Positions 22,205 to 34,728 of a DNA stretch of 64,000 bases are shown here, piece by piece (the stretch's first letter is position 1; each line of letters starts with the position of its first letter). The notes under the pieces were generated by a model. The model did not search any database, was not told the DNA's origin, and worked only from the letters and a program-made list of their open reading frames with translations. The stretch is taken from NCBI GenBank assembly GCA_028023455.1, contig JAQFVV010000021.1, positions 7,966,853 to 8,030,852 on the forward strand. Reading direction: 5' to 3'. The stretch comes from Epiperipatus broadwayi (lineage: Eukaryota; Onychophora; Udeonychophora; Euonychophora; Peripatidae). Position numbers and translations under genes: made by a program.

Positions 22205-22750
22205 TTTATGTATGGAGAATAAAAAGAGTTTAAGTATATATAGAAGTAAACATAATATTCATGTGAATTAATATATGATAATAGTAAGGAAAGTAGTTTA
22301 TTGTTTAAGGTTCTAGAGGGATTTTTAGCAACAAGAGAATATACATATAAATAAAAAAATATGAGTGATTTAGTCTGTAAATTGTATAAGGAAGGAATAG
22401 AAACTATTAGGCAACTGTTAATTGAATGCAAATACTTGAAAACAGAAAGGGTACAAATAATGAAGTTATGGAAAAATAAATATGAAAAAAAGTGATTGGG
22501 TTTGGGAAAAGATAAGGGGGATTTAGATATAAAGGTTATAGAGTTGACAAAGATTATGTTGTTGAATTGGGATGGAGCAGAATATGGAAAAACTTAGACT
22601 GAGAAATGGAAAATAAAGTGGCTAACATGTTTCTCTGGGCATAATTGTTGACATATTATTGACTCCATTTAAGGAGAAGCTACAGTACATCACATCACAT
22701 ACTGAGAGATTCCTGACTCCATTTAAGGAGAAGTCACAGTGCATCATCAT
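22205..22750 (+). mobile_element. Tandem second 3' end of the same LINE
   Basis: Repeats the last ~500 bp of the preceding element (MES-KKS-like coding, knuckle, KTERVQIMKLWKNKYE) with its own stops and frameshifts. It runs through the 3' end: AAGGAGAAGTCACAGTGCAT with CATCACAT repeats, itself duplicated (about 22660-22700 and 22725-22750). Confidence 0.75.
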
Positions 22751-23159
22751 CAACATCGTAACAGTTAAAGTAGATGTTTAACATTTGATAAGGGCATAAA
22801 ATATTGTGCTGAATAAAAGAATTTTAATATATAATTATTAATATATATATATCCTATAATAGCTGTTATATGTATTTTTATTATTTTTTATAATGTATTG
22901 CGCTATTATACACACACATGTAAAATAATAAGTTATCTGTTAAACGACAATAAATAATAAATAGAAATAATAAATAAATTAAGCAGCAATCATTTTAATT
23001 AAGTTTCAATCATCATCAAGTGAACAAAAATGCAATAAATCATATCTTGGTAAAATGAGATGTACTTTGGAAAAAATGTCTAAAAAAACACCAGCTACTA
23101 TACAACCATGTAAGCATGCTATAAATAATCAGTCTGATGTTACTTAACTTATCTCTTGA

Positions 23160-23300
23160 TCTACATAAATACTCTCATGTAATAAAGATATATATGAGAG
23201 ATGGTGACCAGGCCCAATTGATGAGTGTTGGTTCAGCATGAAATGTATCTTGGGGGTTATTTGTCTTTTATTGTATCTTTATTTATATGAAATTATTTAT
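23160..23300 (+). repeat. Family 3b hammerhead repeat, copy 1
   Basis: ACTCTCATGTAATAAAGATA leads into the ribozyme and TTATTTGTCTTTTATTGTA follows it. The same blocks occur at 56.46-56.59 kb. Beyond this the two loci diverge. Confidence 0.7.
23213..23254 (+). ncRNA. Hammerhead ribozyme, family 3b (near-consensus)
   Basis: Helix I CCCAA 23213-23217 pairs with TTGGG 23250-23254. A further TGACC/GGTTA outer helix closes across an internal loop. The core is TTGATGA (one change from CTGATGA). Helix II is 6 bp (GTGTTG/CAGCAT with wobbles) and GAAA is 23240-23243. Stem III is 2 bp with a GT loop, and the cleavage triplet is ATC 23247-23249. Confidence 0.7.
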
Positions 23301-24009
23301 GAAATAGAAAAGAAGAAAGAAATATGGAAGTTGTCTATCTATAACCACAAACATCTTGCAACTTTAAATTTATCTTCAATTCAGTTGTCATAAGTATATT
23401 GTTACATAAAGAAAGACTACTATAAAAAGAGAAAAAATAAAGAAACAATTTTTATAAACCAATTTAATGATTGTAAAATATATAGACAAGCTGACAATCT
23501 TGATATACACAGTTCTTGGAAAATCATGTGACATATGTGTTTTGTCTGCATAAATTCAGTTGAAAGTGATTACTACATAATTGAAAATATTTCTGCTTTA
23601 TTTACATACAATTATATTTATTATTTCGCATTTTTATAATTAAAAATTGCTTATTGGTGAGCGCATGTAAATTCATAAAAAGTCCATGAACATATAGTCA
23701 AGCACTATATAAACAGACTATTTAATACAATAAATTCAAAATTTAACAGTTATTTCTAATTGCAGATAGTTAAAAATGATATTTTATCTCTCCTGCTGTA
23801 GAATGAATGTTTGTATAATTCATTTGTCAAGTTATATACCAGGTACACAATAAATTAAAGCCCTGATTTCAGCACAGTGAACAAAAGTTGGCTTATATAA
23901 GAATAAGCTCTAACCATCAGTGGTCCACTTATATTTTTTAAACTGATGCTTACATATGACTGCATGTGAATTTGAAAAAAATGCATGACCAGAGGTTTAT
24001 TTCCTTTTT

Positions 24010-24145
24010 TATATTACATGCATAGTCAAGTGTTATATAGATGCTCTATTTATTAAAATTGTTACATATATTCCCATCTTTATATTACATGCATAGTTGA
24101 GTATTATATAGATGCCTTATTTATTAAAATTGTTACATATATACA
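24010..24145 (+). repeat. Tandem duplication, ~71-bp unit
   Basis: TATATTACATGCATAGT at 24010 recurs at 24081. Both units end in TTATTAAAATTGTTACATAT. Confidence 0.85.
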
Positions 24146-24149
24146 TGCT

Positions 24150-26210
24150 TATATAGAAGATAAAACAGTCTTCAAATATTCCCACATCAGAATTAGTGGC
24201 ACTCAATGGGTTCAATAATTGCAGAGTAGTAAGAATATTTGAGCAGTTTTTATAGCTAGAAATAAGACAATCATTTTCTATTTAAAAAGTCAATAGATTG
24301 GTATAAGTGAATTGCCTGAAAAAATCTACACCTATTGAAAAAAATAATAATTTTTACTTTTCTGGGTTCAAATCTAAGTTGCATTCACAGGCAATTGGAT
24401 ATTCTATCTTTGCAGCAGGAGTCTCTTTATGCATATATTTCTGACTTATTGACAGCCTATGAACTAATAAAGTATCTTTCTTGTAATTATTATATTGTTA
24501 TTAATATCTAAATTTATACTTTTCATTCCGTAGTGTCTGGGGTGTCAATTTTGCTTTAATCTTACATCTAGTAAACTTTTTAGTCTTTTATAGCAAATTG
24601 AATAAAATTAAAATCAGAGACCAGGCTTTAGCATCTGCAGACATATTTGCAGTGACCTGGATCTTAATCACATTGCCCACCCCACTATAGGTACTACACA
24701 ACCAATATATTCCTGTTACAATAGCTATGTTTTATATGCCAATTTGTGATGATATTTGAGTGAATCTTGAGTCGTATTATTGATGAACTAACTATAAAAA
24801 AATGTATGTCTCATTGTTTCCTATAATGAAATCTTATAGTACTAATATACCAATAAACGTCTTTAAAAATAATATCACAATGTTGCTTGAATAATTAATT
24901 AAAATTAAATATTAGTAGTCGATATAAAAGTTGATAATAATTGATATTAGTAAATATGTTCAAACCAACAGGATTAGTCAGTATTATTAATTATTAAGCT
25001 AAAATATTTTTGATTTTAATTACATATTTAAATATGCAGAATAATCATATCTAATTAAGCTTCTAGCAGAAATCTTATTTATTGTTTACTTCTTGCCGTT
25101 GAATTAAATTGCCACAGGAATTAAAGAAACCTGTCGTGTTAATAAAAAAAAATATAAGCAGATTGTTGTAAATGGAAGGGAAAAAACAATTATCAAATTA
25201 TAAAGTATGTAATTAATTAAGTATTTAGTTCGTTAATTGCAGTAATACAAATATTTTGTATGTAGCAAGTTGTCAATATATGTATTAAGTGCAATAACCC
25301 ATTACTTTTAGACTATCCCAGAGCCATATGTTGTAATCTTGAGTAATCAATGAGTAATAGATGTATGTGTCGCCAAATTCACACTAGTGGTGTTTCATAT
25401 ACCACATTATTTTTATATTGTCTGTGTGTAACTAAATACTACATTAAGGTAGAAACTAATCCAGGGATTTAGTTGATAATACCATCTAGTATGCAGTAAT
25501 TATTCAAGCTTACCATGGATTGTTATGAGTAGTAAAATTATAATCAAATGGTCTTCCAAGAGATCACATGACTTTCAAGTATTGAAAATGTTAGAGACAA
25601 GTTGGAATCTATATACCTTTAGTTTTGAAGTCCACACTTTATCATTATGCTAAACTATATAACAAAATAATTAAATAGTTTACAAGTTTGGAAGTCATGT
25701 GGTGTTTAAACACCATATATGTCATTGCCAAGTTGATTATTCCTTCTAACACAGATGTTGATAAGCTGGGAGATGGAGATAATATTTTGTTTATGTTGGC
25801 ATGTCAAATAAAGCAAAAAAGAAGCATTGTGGGATATTAAAAATAATGACTCAATAAATGACTAATGATATAATTAATTAAAGTAGTAAAAAGTCTTATA
25901 ACCATACTTCTGCTAATGTTGAAACATTGAATATTTACAATAAGAATCACATTACCATTTGTCATATGAAAGCTAATGCTAACATTATTGGAAAAGAAAA
26001 TGATCAAAGATATTGGCAAGTTGATAAAAATTTATATGGCTTTATTGCTCAGTATTTCATAAGAAGTTTAAATGCTGGAAATACCAGAACCAGATTCAAT
26101 TCAAAAACTTTCACACCAGAGTATGACATTCTATCCCTGCTACTAAGTTGAGCAGAACAATTTGAGCACTACTAGAGCAACAAACATTAGAATCTTCTTA
26201 TCTTAAACCA
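24150..26210. other. AT-rich noncoding stretch
   Basis: No supported gene. The 74-residue frame at 25927-26151 has no recognisable domain and no supporting splice context. Confidence 0.45.
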
Positions 26211-26215
26211 CTAAC

Positions 26216-26378
26216 ATAACATGATCACCATTTCTTATGCTTGTTCATAACTGTTATTAAAATAGGCAAAATGCTCCACTAGATAAGGGATTTTATGCAC
26301 AAGCCATCTGGTATTCATTGATTAGTCTGGCTTGCACTGAGTGGTGCTACTGTATGGAGAGTTTTGCCTGTTTTAATC
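26216..26378. repeat. Truncated foldback repeat (family 1), copy 6
   Basis: Left-side tail ACATGATCACCATTTCTTATGC, then ATTAAAATAGGCAAAA joined directly to right-arm sequence ending GTTTTGCCTGTTTTAAT. Both ribozymes are deleted. Confidence 0.7.
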
Positions 26379-27624
26379 TTCTTATCTTACCAAAAAATGG
26401 TTTACAATTTAAAAATGCTTCTCGCAGCAAAATTACACAAGCGACAATGGTATAAAAGTTCATTTTATTTATTAATCCATAATTTAGGCATACCATACAA
26501 AATTATTTAAAATTCTGTGACTATTAATATTCATAATGCAATATTTACTTGATGAGTCTATTAACCCAAACCCATCCAATGTATACTTCTATTTGAATAT
26601 TTTGTTTTTTCTTTTATCTATGTAAACTTGTAAAAAATAGTGAAATTGTGAATGTTTATTAAAAAAATAAAAATATTTATTATTATATAGATAATATTAA
26701 AAATAATTTAAAATAATGTTAAAAATAATAATTTTCTTGATGCATTCAATCAACATAACATGTCTTTAAGGTAATCCTTATAACATAAATTGATTCTATA
26801 CTTCCTATGAATGCTTTGATCAAGTTTGCCATAAAGCACTATTAGAAAATCAGATTATTTATTTGGTTTACATGTTTAATGCAGTAAAGATGTTCTTTTA
26901 CAATAATGGACTATAGTATCATATTATGAAAATTGAAGAATATTGGTTGGTTATAGGATCATTCTAATATGTTTTTAAATTTTTACAGAGCAATCTTAAA
27001 TTAAACTTTGCTATTGTTTTATATTGTGTTAGTAGATACCTAAGTCTCACTTTTATATAATAATCTAGCTGAAATAATGGTTCTATATACAGCAAATTTA
27101 ACAAAAACAGTAGTTATTTACCTGTGATGACATATCTTTTAACTTATCAAAAGCAGCAATGGTATGTTTGAGTCTAGGCTTTACCTAATTTTCTAAAGTC
27201 GATTATTTCTATTCATAATATTGCTAAAATTTTCAAATTGGTTTACATTCTCAAGTTGACAATAATCCCAACTAAAAGTTACTGTTGATTTTTTCCCCAT
27301 CACTAGCTGATAAACAACTTCAATTTTTAATACAATAATTATTAAAGAAATAATTATTAAAAAAATAATTATACATTGTATTATGATCATCAACATATTG
27401 TAAGTTTCAGACTCCCAAAACATAAAATACTTGTTTTTGTTTTTATTCAAGTTAAAAATTTCACCATCAAACCACTATCACAACTTAAATCTCTGTTTCC
27501 TTAATCATAAAAATTGAAAACAATATTGAAACGCATACACATTCTTGTTTACAACCAGTTTTAATTTTAAATGCCTCAAGTTTTCAAATTATAGTAATAT
27601 TATTTCCTTTCATTCTATCATATC

Positions 27625-28690
27625 AGCAGTACCCTGTCCCATGGATGGGTCCAGAGAGTATTTGTGTCATCAATTCATCCATTTTCCCACTCCATTCTTT
27701 TTATTGCCCAGATCTGCAATTCTACACAGCTCTTCCCATCTCTTATATCATCCAACAATGTCAAACTTTTATGTCCTTTATTCTTGCTTTCACTTACAAT
27801 TCCCTCCAAAACATCTTTTATTAAATTATACTTTCTTCTTAATATATGTCCAATCCAATTTCTCTTTCAATTTTCTCAATCTTTTTTTTTTCATGTACTC
27901 TTTTCAACACTTCTTCATTTGTTATTTTATTCTTCCAACTGATTTCTCCATTTTTCTCCATGCCTACATCTCAAAGGGTTCCAATTTGATCCTAATTTTA
28001 TTACTCATTGTCCACATTTCATAGCCTTACAATAAATCACTCTACACATAGTATTTAATCAAGCTTTTTTCTAATTCACTCTTTAAAGCTCCACAAAATA
28101 TTTTCTTTCTCTTAATAAATGTCTCCTTTTTTAATTCTATTCTTATTCTATCATATAGAAGCTATATAATACAAGTAGTGGACATTAAACTAGTTTCAAA
28201 CAATGCTTTAGATCTGTTCCATGAAGTAAGTCAAATACTTTCATCAAATCAATAAAAGCAATTATTCCTTTGTTTCTCAATAATTTTCTAGCATTTTCCT
28301 GGTAACAAAAACCATATCTATAATGTGTGTTGATCTCTAAAATAACATTGAATGTCTAGTGACCTGTCATTTATGACTGGAAGCAAACTATTCATTAATA
28401 GTCCTAAAAGTATCTTTACTATAATAAGTACTCATGATATTACACAACAATTACTGCAATTTTGTCTATCCCCCTTTTAAAAAAATTGTGACAATGGTAG
28501 CATTCTTAGGAATAGAAGACACAATTTTGTAAGTCCGTATGCTTTTAAAAAATTCCATATTTTTGAAGCTAAAATATTGCTATTATATTTTAAAACTTCT
28601 TCACATATTTCATTAGGGCACACAATCAATCCTTTTACATTTAGAATTGCAAAGTGCTGTTCTGTTTTTGTTAAGCTGGATATCTTTGTC
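27625..28690 (-). pseudogene. Degenerate RTE-like LINE reverse transcriptase fragment
   Basis: Minus-strand translation across several frames. First comes an upstream reverse-transcriptase segment with LKYNSNILASKIWN (28477-28692) leading to ATIV-like and RSTHIIDMVFVTRKMLEN. An (I/L)DLMKVFDLL block matching the catalytic FxDxxKAFD motif follows, and then the C-terminal block with NWIGHILRR, SKNKGHKSLTLLDDIRD. Multiple stops and frameshifts make it a dead copy. The GHILRR and DDI motifs are typical of RTE-type and related LINE C termini in invertebrates. The long plus-strand frames at 27545-28024 are its antisense shadow. Confidence 0.75.
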
Positions 28691-28784
28691 AAAATCTAAA
28701 TGAAAAAATAAGATGAATGCTTCTAGTTAGTTGAAACGTTAGAGAAGTAATAATAAAAGATATGGGGAATCTTTTTGTGTATTC

Positions 28785-29835
28785 CTGAAGGCTTGTGATG
28801 ATGTTTAGTTGTATTTAAATATTGGTCTATTTTTAGCATCTAATATAAGTATTGAGTCTTTAAAAAAATTAATTCTATTTAAATATTCCAAATACATTCA
28901 GCTGTTAGTAATAGCACTGATTAGTTAGTATATGCACACCATTTGGAGAGGTATTATTCTACCCTTTTCTTCATGTATTGCTGGCCTGACTATTGACAGT
29001 ACTAGAATGGGAATCAAACCTGGACCAGTAGATCTTGAATATTGAATTTTTTTAAGGTCACACTCTAACCAATTGAGCCATTTTGCCAATGACAACAGTC
29101 TATAGAAATTTCATATACTTATTTATGAGTTTCCTCCTGATTTCTCCACTTTTTCTTAAGTGCAAAGTTAATTAATGGTTTTCATATATTATGCATAGTC
29201 ACACTAAGCTGACTTATGGTGTTGTATGCTATTATCATGAGAACAGCTTCTTTAAATTTTCTTCTTTTTACCTTTTCTTCTCTATCCAATATTTCTATAT
29301 TTTCCCAATTGAACATATGTTCATTTCTACATACTACATGATCTACTATTTTAGACACATCTGTTTTCTCTCTTCTAATCATCAGTTTGTGTTCTTGCAA
29401 GCACTTTTCAATGAGATGACTAATTTCACCATTATATATGTTTCCACATTCACATGGTATTTTACAGATGCAGTTTTTTTTTCAGCATTTCAAATTTAGG
29501 CTTTGTACATGTTAGAATTTCTTGTAGTGTGATGTGGCTCTGGAAAGCTTTTCTGATGTTATACTGATTGCAGATTTTCATTAATTTATCTGCTATTTTT
29601 GGTATGCATGAATACACTACTGTACCAATATTGTTTTTTTCTTTTATTGATTCTTTTTGTTGTCTGTTTAAGGTAGTCTTAATAACAGCTGATGGATAAC
29701 CATTTTTCATGAGTTTGCTCTATATAGATTTTTTCTTTTTTAAAATTGCTGGTTTCTGAACAGACTCCTTTTTCTCTGTTCCATAGTAAAAGTGTAACTC
29801 TATGTTTTCTGTTTATGGTGCTAACTGTTATTTTT
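28785..29835 (-). mobile_element. 5'-truncated Penelope-like element with 3' terminal region (PLE 2)
   Basis: On the minus strand the order is the end of the reverse transcriptase/connection region, the GIY-YIG domain (about 29490-29200), then a 3' region to about 28785. The 3' region contains a tRNA-like segment (box A-like GGCTCAATTGGTTAGAG on the minus strand, box B-like GGTTTGATTCCC), a CTGAAGA-like stem and the GTGCATATACTAACT block. It ends near ACATCATCACAAGCCTTCAG. This 3' region is homologous to the arms of the inverted dimers at 51717-52349 and 55488-56140, identifying those as products of this PLE family. Confidence 0.8.
29185..29830 (-). pseudogene. PLE 2 reverse transcriptase tail and GIY-YIG endonuclease, frameshifted
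   Basis: The upstream piece (29710-29462) reads GTVVYSCIPKIADKLMKICN followed by NIRKAF, the PLE connection segment before the nuclease; recognisable coding extends back to about 29830. A frameshift in a poly-A run near 29480 leads to CKIPCECGNIYNGEISHLIE, a decayed GIY-YIG start (YNG where YIG is expected). CLQEH, a histidine, then NEHMFNWENIEILDREEKVKRRKFKEAVLM follow. The late Glu position is kept. It ends at 29182. Two frame breaks make it a pseudogene. Confidence 0.8.
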
Positions 29836-29849
29836 TAGCATTGAATTTA

Positions 29850-31595
29850 ATTTTTTACGAACATTTAAACATTTTTGTTTCCTTTTTTATATATAGTCTT
29901 TTTATTTTTTATTTTGCCATAATTTTTATTTCTGTTATTATTTTGGAATTTACTATTTATTAAATATAGCATTATTCTTTTGCGAGTTGTTTTTTCACAT
30001 ATGTGTATAGACAAAGAGGTAAAAAGCTTCCAAGTAGCCTACTGCTGCATGGAAGCTTCTCATAACAACTCCTCACAAGAGAGCAGTAAAAAAAAGAAGA
30101 TAATAGTCATTAATTTAGCAACATTTTAAAGGTGGCGGTGTTGATTTGAGTTGTTATGTCCTGTAGGTAAAAATAGCTAGATATAAATTACCTAGTAATA
30201 AAAGATGGTTAGCTGTATTGTTTTTGAGAGATATCTAAAAAAACGTTATAGATATTGTAGTAACATCAAAACAAAACAAACAGAAAATGTTTCAAGAAAA
30301 CAGGCTGTGAATTTATTCTATAGTTGGGCAAACTGTTAAATAATTGTTTTATTTAATAAAGAAAAATTATCAGAACATATCAACCAAGCACATGAGAAGA
30401 GAATTTATATTCAAATAAAGCATTCTTGGGTTATAGCGGTTAGCACATTGCCCTGATCTATCCACAACCCAAGTTCAGGTTTATAGCAAGTAAACTGTTA
30501 AGTAGCTAAAAAGTTTTTCAATTTGGGCTTAGAATTTTTTTGAGATAACTGACAAAAATTAACTGAATCATTTATTCGACAAAAATCATTTAATGGATAC
30601 TTAAATAAAAGGCCTAGTGAAAAATATTTATTCGTCCAACATCTTTCAATACTTGTGAAAAGGATGAACGAGACTCAAACTTCGAAATGGGCTATTAATC
30701 TATTCAAATGACATTTAGAAATCAAATATAAATCTTAATCAAAATATATTTTTAAATACAAATTCTTATTTTTTAAATTAATTTAAAACTAGGAGCTTCA
30801 ATTTACAATTATTTTTTTCGATTGTCATTAAAAATATAGTAATCTTTGTTCTCCATTGAAAGTAACCTTATTTGTAAATTAATATCCTGTTTACTTCTCT
30901 TAAGATGTAAATTTTAATGCTTCGAACTGATTAAAGTTGTTTACACGGATTCATTTTGAATTTAATGTTTTTATTAAAAGTTATAAACAAGTTAGTTTCT
31001 AGGTGACTGTTGCCATAGTAACAATGTTTATTATCATTATTATTATTTTAAAATCCAGATTAAATTTAAGAGTGTTTATCTTTAAAAAAAAAAAAGACAT
31101 TAACATATGAAGGTAAAATTGAAAAAAAAGAAAAGGTTGTTGCTATTTTAATAAAATGAACAGTTTAATTTATGAGAGATATCTACCTTCTTTCATAAAG
31201 TCGTTTTTATTCTTTAATACAAAAGAAAAATATAATTTTTAATACGATCAGACATTTAATATTTTAAAACATGAATTTTATTGAAAGTGAGAAATGAATT
31301 TATATTGATGCTTTTTAATTAATTTTATAAATATGATTTTAATGATGTTTGAATAATAAAGACAACATATATATTAGGTAATCTCTTGGAAGATTGTCGA
31401 TTAAATCTGAATTATATGCATCCCAAAATTTAAGTGATCAAATATAGAAAAGCTAAAATAGAATATTAATTGTTTCTATATTTCTACTTATGTTAACATA
31501 ATTGTAAATTTTAGAGATTAAATGAATTTCGAAAAAGGGCGTAAATACTCTTAAATATATTAAAAGATTTTCTGACTAATTAAAAATGAAGAAAA
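29850..31595. other. AT-rich noncoding stretch
   Basis: No supported gene. A weak tRNA-like segment (GTTATAGCGGTTAGCAC... about 30430-30480) is too degraded to call. Confidence 0.45.
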
Positions 31596-31599
31596 TAAT

Positions 31600-31741
31600 T
31601 TTGCAATTAGGTACTAGGAATGTCATCTGATGTTTGAATACAACAATTTCATTTAATTGATTACATCCAACTCATTAAACATGGAATAAAATAATATTGC
31701 AATTAGGTGCTAGGGATGTCATCTGACGTTTGAACACAATA
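31600..31741 (+). repeat. Tandem duplication, ~98-bp spacing
   Basis: TTGCAATTAGGTACTAGGAA with GTCATCTGATGTTTGAA at 31602 recurs near 31699 with few changes. Confidence 0.75.
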
Positions 31742-32984
31742 AATAAAACTTACTTGACCAAATTCAGATTTTTTTTAAAACTTTATTTTAGCTAAGAACT
31801 GATTTGGTAACTTTTAACTATTAAAGTCCATGTTATACCACTGCATCACGTCATACAGAACAGCTTCATCAAATAATGCAGTTCTGCAAAATTTGGTCTT
31901 GCAGAAAAGAAAAGCATCCAAAATACACACTCCAACAAGTACATTTTTGCTATATAATAGTAAAGCTTTAGAATGCTCTTTAACTTATACTTTATGTATA
32001 TAAGCATTTTAAAAAAGGTTGACTAAAAGAATAAAAAAACAAACAAACTAATATATATATATTACAAAAGAGGAAATTCATCAAGAGATTAAATGATTGA
32101 GATTAAATGATTGAAACTAAAAGCAGTTTTCACAATAATTTCTATCCTGAATTCTATTTATAAAAGTGTGTAATATGTCTTAGTATATTCTTGTGGAGCG
32201 CTATAACCAGTATGTTATTACAATTAAGTGAATTGCTACCAGCCATACCAGATCAGATTAAAAAAGAATTACAATATCTTATTAGAATACTTAAACTCTA
32301 TTCTATACAAGACATAAATTGTATAATGTTGGCTAGAATTCTAATTTACAGAAATGAAGTTATTAATAACTAAAGCTATTATCAATGGTGTAGCAGAACA
32401 TCAGTAAGAAAGGGAAAAACAGGATATGATCCATAAGGAAAAGAAAAACGGGATATGTGTGTGCTTGAATTTTTTATATAAAAGTAAAATTAACAGATAC
32501 AAATAGACCAAATTAATATAACTTTATCAATCAATCTTATACATTAAAAATTTAAGCCATGTTATGACTGATAATCTTTATTTAGTATAAGCCTCTGTTA
32601 ATTATTTGCTTATTAAAAAAAAAGTATTTTTAATAATTATGCAAAAATTTCAAAGGCTTTCTCACCAGAACCATCACTTGGTTGTTTTTTTATATTCATT
32701 TAGTCATTAAAACATCCATTAGGCTGTAGAATATATTTTCCTTTATATTTAGAATAGCACTTGTTCACCACAGCATTTTCCAATAATACAATCATTAACT
32801 CCAAAACAAAGAAGGATGCTATGGGTTATTGACCTAGGTCTATACAAAAATGAATTCAATTATCACAAATCAGGACAATATGTATAGGCAACTGGATTTT
32901 ATATAACTGGGCAATCTATTATTAAATCAAATTTTAAAAAAGAAATGGTCTATAAAATAACATATTAATATATGTACTGTAATA

Positions 32985-33050
32985 ATAATCATTACATGAC
33001 CACTACTTCTTATGCTTGTGTATAAAAGTAGTTTGACAGCTTTATTTCGA
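32985..33050 (+). repeat. Solo tail fragment of family 1 repeat
   Basis: CATTACATGACCACTACTTC, then TTATGCTTGTGTATAA, matches the single-sided tail of the foldbacks (compare 42000-42040). No arm follows. Confidence 0.5.
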
Positions 33051-33059
33051 TTAATGTAA

Positions 33060-34290
33060 ATAAATGCATTTCTGCTCATGTACAGAGAAAAGCTTTAACA
33101 AAAAGTAATTTTAAACATCTAAGTTTAGCAAACTTTTGAATAATGCAAGTCATAGATATAGTGATGATTGTAAAAAGAGATTGGGTGTACATACAGATGA
33201 TTTGTGTTAGTTTACATAACTTTAAATATGAATGCTATGTATTAAAAATAGATCATTTCTTTGAAATGGAAATGAAAGATTTCTTTCTATTGATGGTAAG
33301 CTTGTCACTTGATAAATGCCAGGCTTCCTTAATTTTTTGCTTTGTGTCATTGTGCTCACTGCAGACAATATCATGGTATAAGAATAAAATCAGGCCAGTT
33401 GCAGAGAAATGTTCAAAAGTATTGAGGTTATTTTGGTGTTTGTATAAACTTTATTGTGTAGATAGACATGTTGATCTATGCATATGGGTAAGTTTGCCTG
33501 AGATTCACTATAATAAATGGTGGGACAGGTAGGATCATGGCATTTATTCTTAGGTCATAAGACGTGGCATCCTTAGAGTTATTAGGAAGGCAATGGAATG
33601 AGGGTGCAGTGTGCATAGCTATTTGATGTGTAATGCTAATAATTTTATTGATGTGACACATTATGGAGGGGGGGGCATATAGGGAATGGAAATCCAAGAT
33701 TTTGCATCAAGCATGAGAAGGAGATATTGCATTTTATTATAAAATTTCCTGACAGTTTGCAGATGCCTTGGTTCTGATCCTACTCAAATCTGAAAGATAA
33801 TGCTGATATTGCCTTTCCTTTCTGATTTGTATTTACATAAGTGTTGATTAGGATGCAAGAATACCTTAAGTCCAGCAAATTTATTAGATCTAATTTCATG
33901 AGAATCTGCTCATGTGTTTTTTACTAGTTCTTTTCTCATAGTGACTTTCTCTAGCTCATTTATATCATTGTCACTAAATCTAGGTTAGACATCTTATCAA
34001 AATAAAATTTAAGAGTTGAATGCTTCTAAGTTTATATTCAGTAAAGGGTTAATTTTTCATAGCTTTTTCTGATTGAACTTTGGAATCCATGAGTCCACAT
34101 TTATATTGAGTATATTGTAGGAAGATGTTTAGAAAGCACTGATTGTCCAAATGCTAGTTCTTTAAAGGCACTATTGTTAGCCTGCATAGAAAAGTTAAAA
34201 GTTGATTTTCATAAAAATGCTTTGTAGGATGTACTTTTTTAATAATTAAGTAACATTAATTTGTGATCATCAGACAGCTATTATATATAT
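33060..34290. other. Stretch with slightly higher complexity, no supported gene
   Basis: A 129-residue frame at 33143-33532 has no domain I recognise, and its composition is consistent with chance. The sequence at 33480-33800 is less AT-rich than its surroundings and could be an old repeat. Confidence 0.35.
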
Positions 34291-34381
34291 ATATTGCAAA
34301 GAAATCAAGTCAAATATCACATGACCTAATTTAACAAGCTTGTATTACAAATGTTATCTAATGAGCCTGCCAAGCTTTTCA

Positions 34382-34438
34382 GAATATCTCCAACCCCAGA
34401 CCTGTTTCTGCTTCTGGCTTCCTCACTGAGGTACTAGG
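34382..34438 (-). ncRNA. Hammerhead-like motif, family 4, copy A
   Basis: On the minus strand: CCTCA, then GTGAGGA (first base of CTGANGA changed), AGC...GC helix II, GAAAC, AGGTC triplet, TGGGG. Outer sequence ends GGAGATATTC. Confidence 0.45.
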
Positions 34439-34660
34439 TTAATCAAGCATTAGATTTAAAATGCCATAGCCATATGGGAATGAACTGAGTTCAGATATAC
34501 CATATATTAATAGATTTAGCAATATAAAATCACCAAAGGCTTAATAGAAATACTATAATTGCAAAGAAATCAGGTCAGATATCACATGACCTAATTTAAC
34601 AAGCTTGTATTACAAACGCTATCTAATGAGCTTGCCAATAGCTTTTAACAAGTTTTTTTC

Positions 34661-34728
34661 AGAATATCTCCAACCTCAGACCATTTTCTGCTTCTGCCTT
34701 TCTCAGTGAGATGCTAGAATATTCAAGT
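34661..34728 (-). ncRNA. Hammerhead-like motif, family 4, copy B
   Basis: On the minus strand: outer GAATAT pairs with ATATTC, then ATCTCA with TGAGGT. The core is CTGAGAA, followed by AGGC...GC, GAAAA and TGGTC. Core positions are partly decayed, but the extended helix I is good. Confidence 0.5.

Noticed and set aside
27545-28024. 159-residue plus-strand ORF
   Set aside because: It is the antisense of a decayed LINE reverse transcriptase whose motifs read on the minus strand.
30430-30480. Possible tRNA gene or SINE head (TAGCGGTTAGCAC)
   Set aside because: Only the D-arm resemblance holds; no T-arm, acceptor or tail.
33143-33532. 129-residue plus-strand ORF
   Set aside because: No recognisable motif, AT-driven composition and no splice or promoter context; chance ORFs of this size are plausible here.
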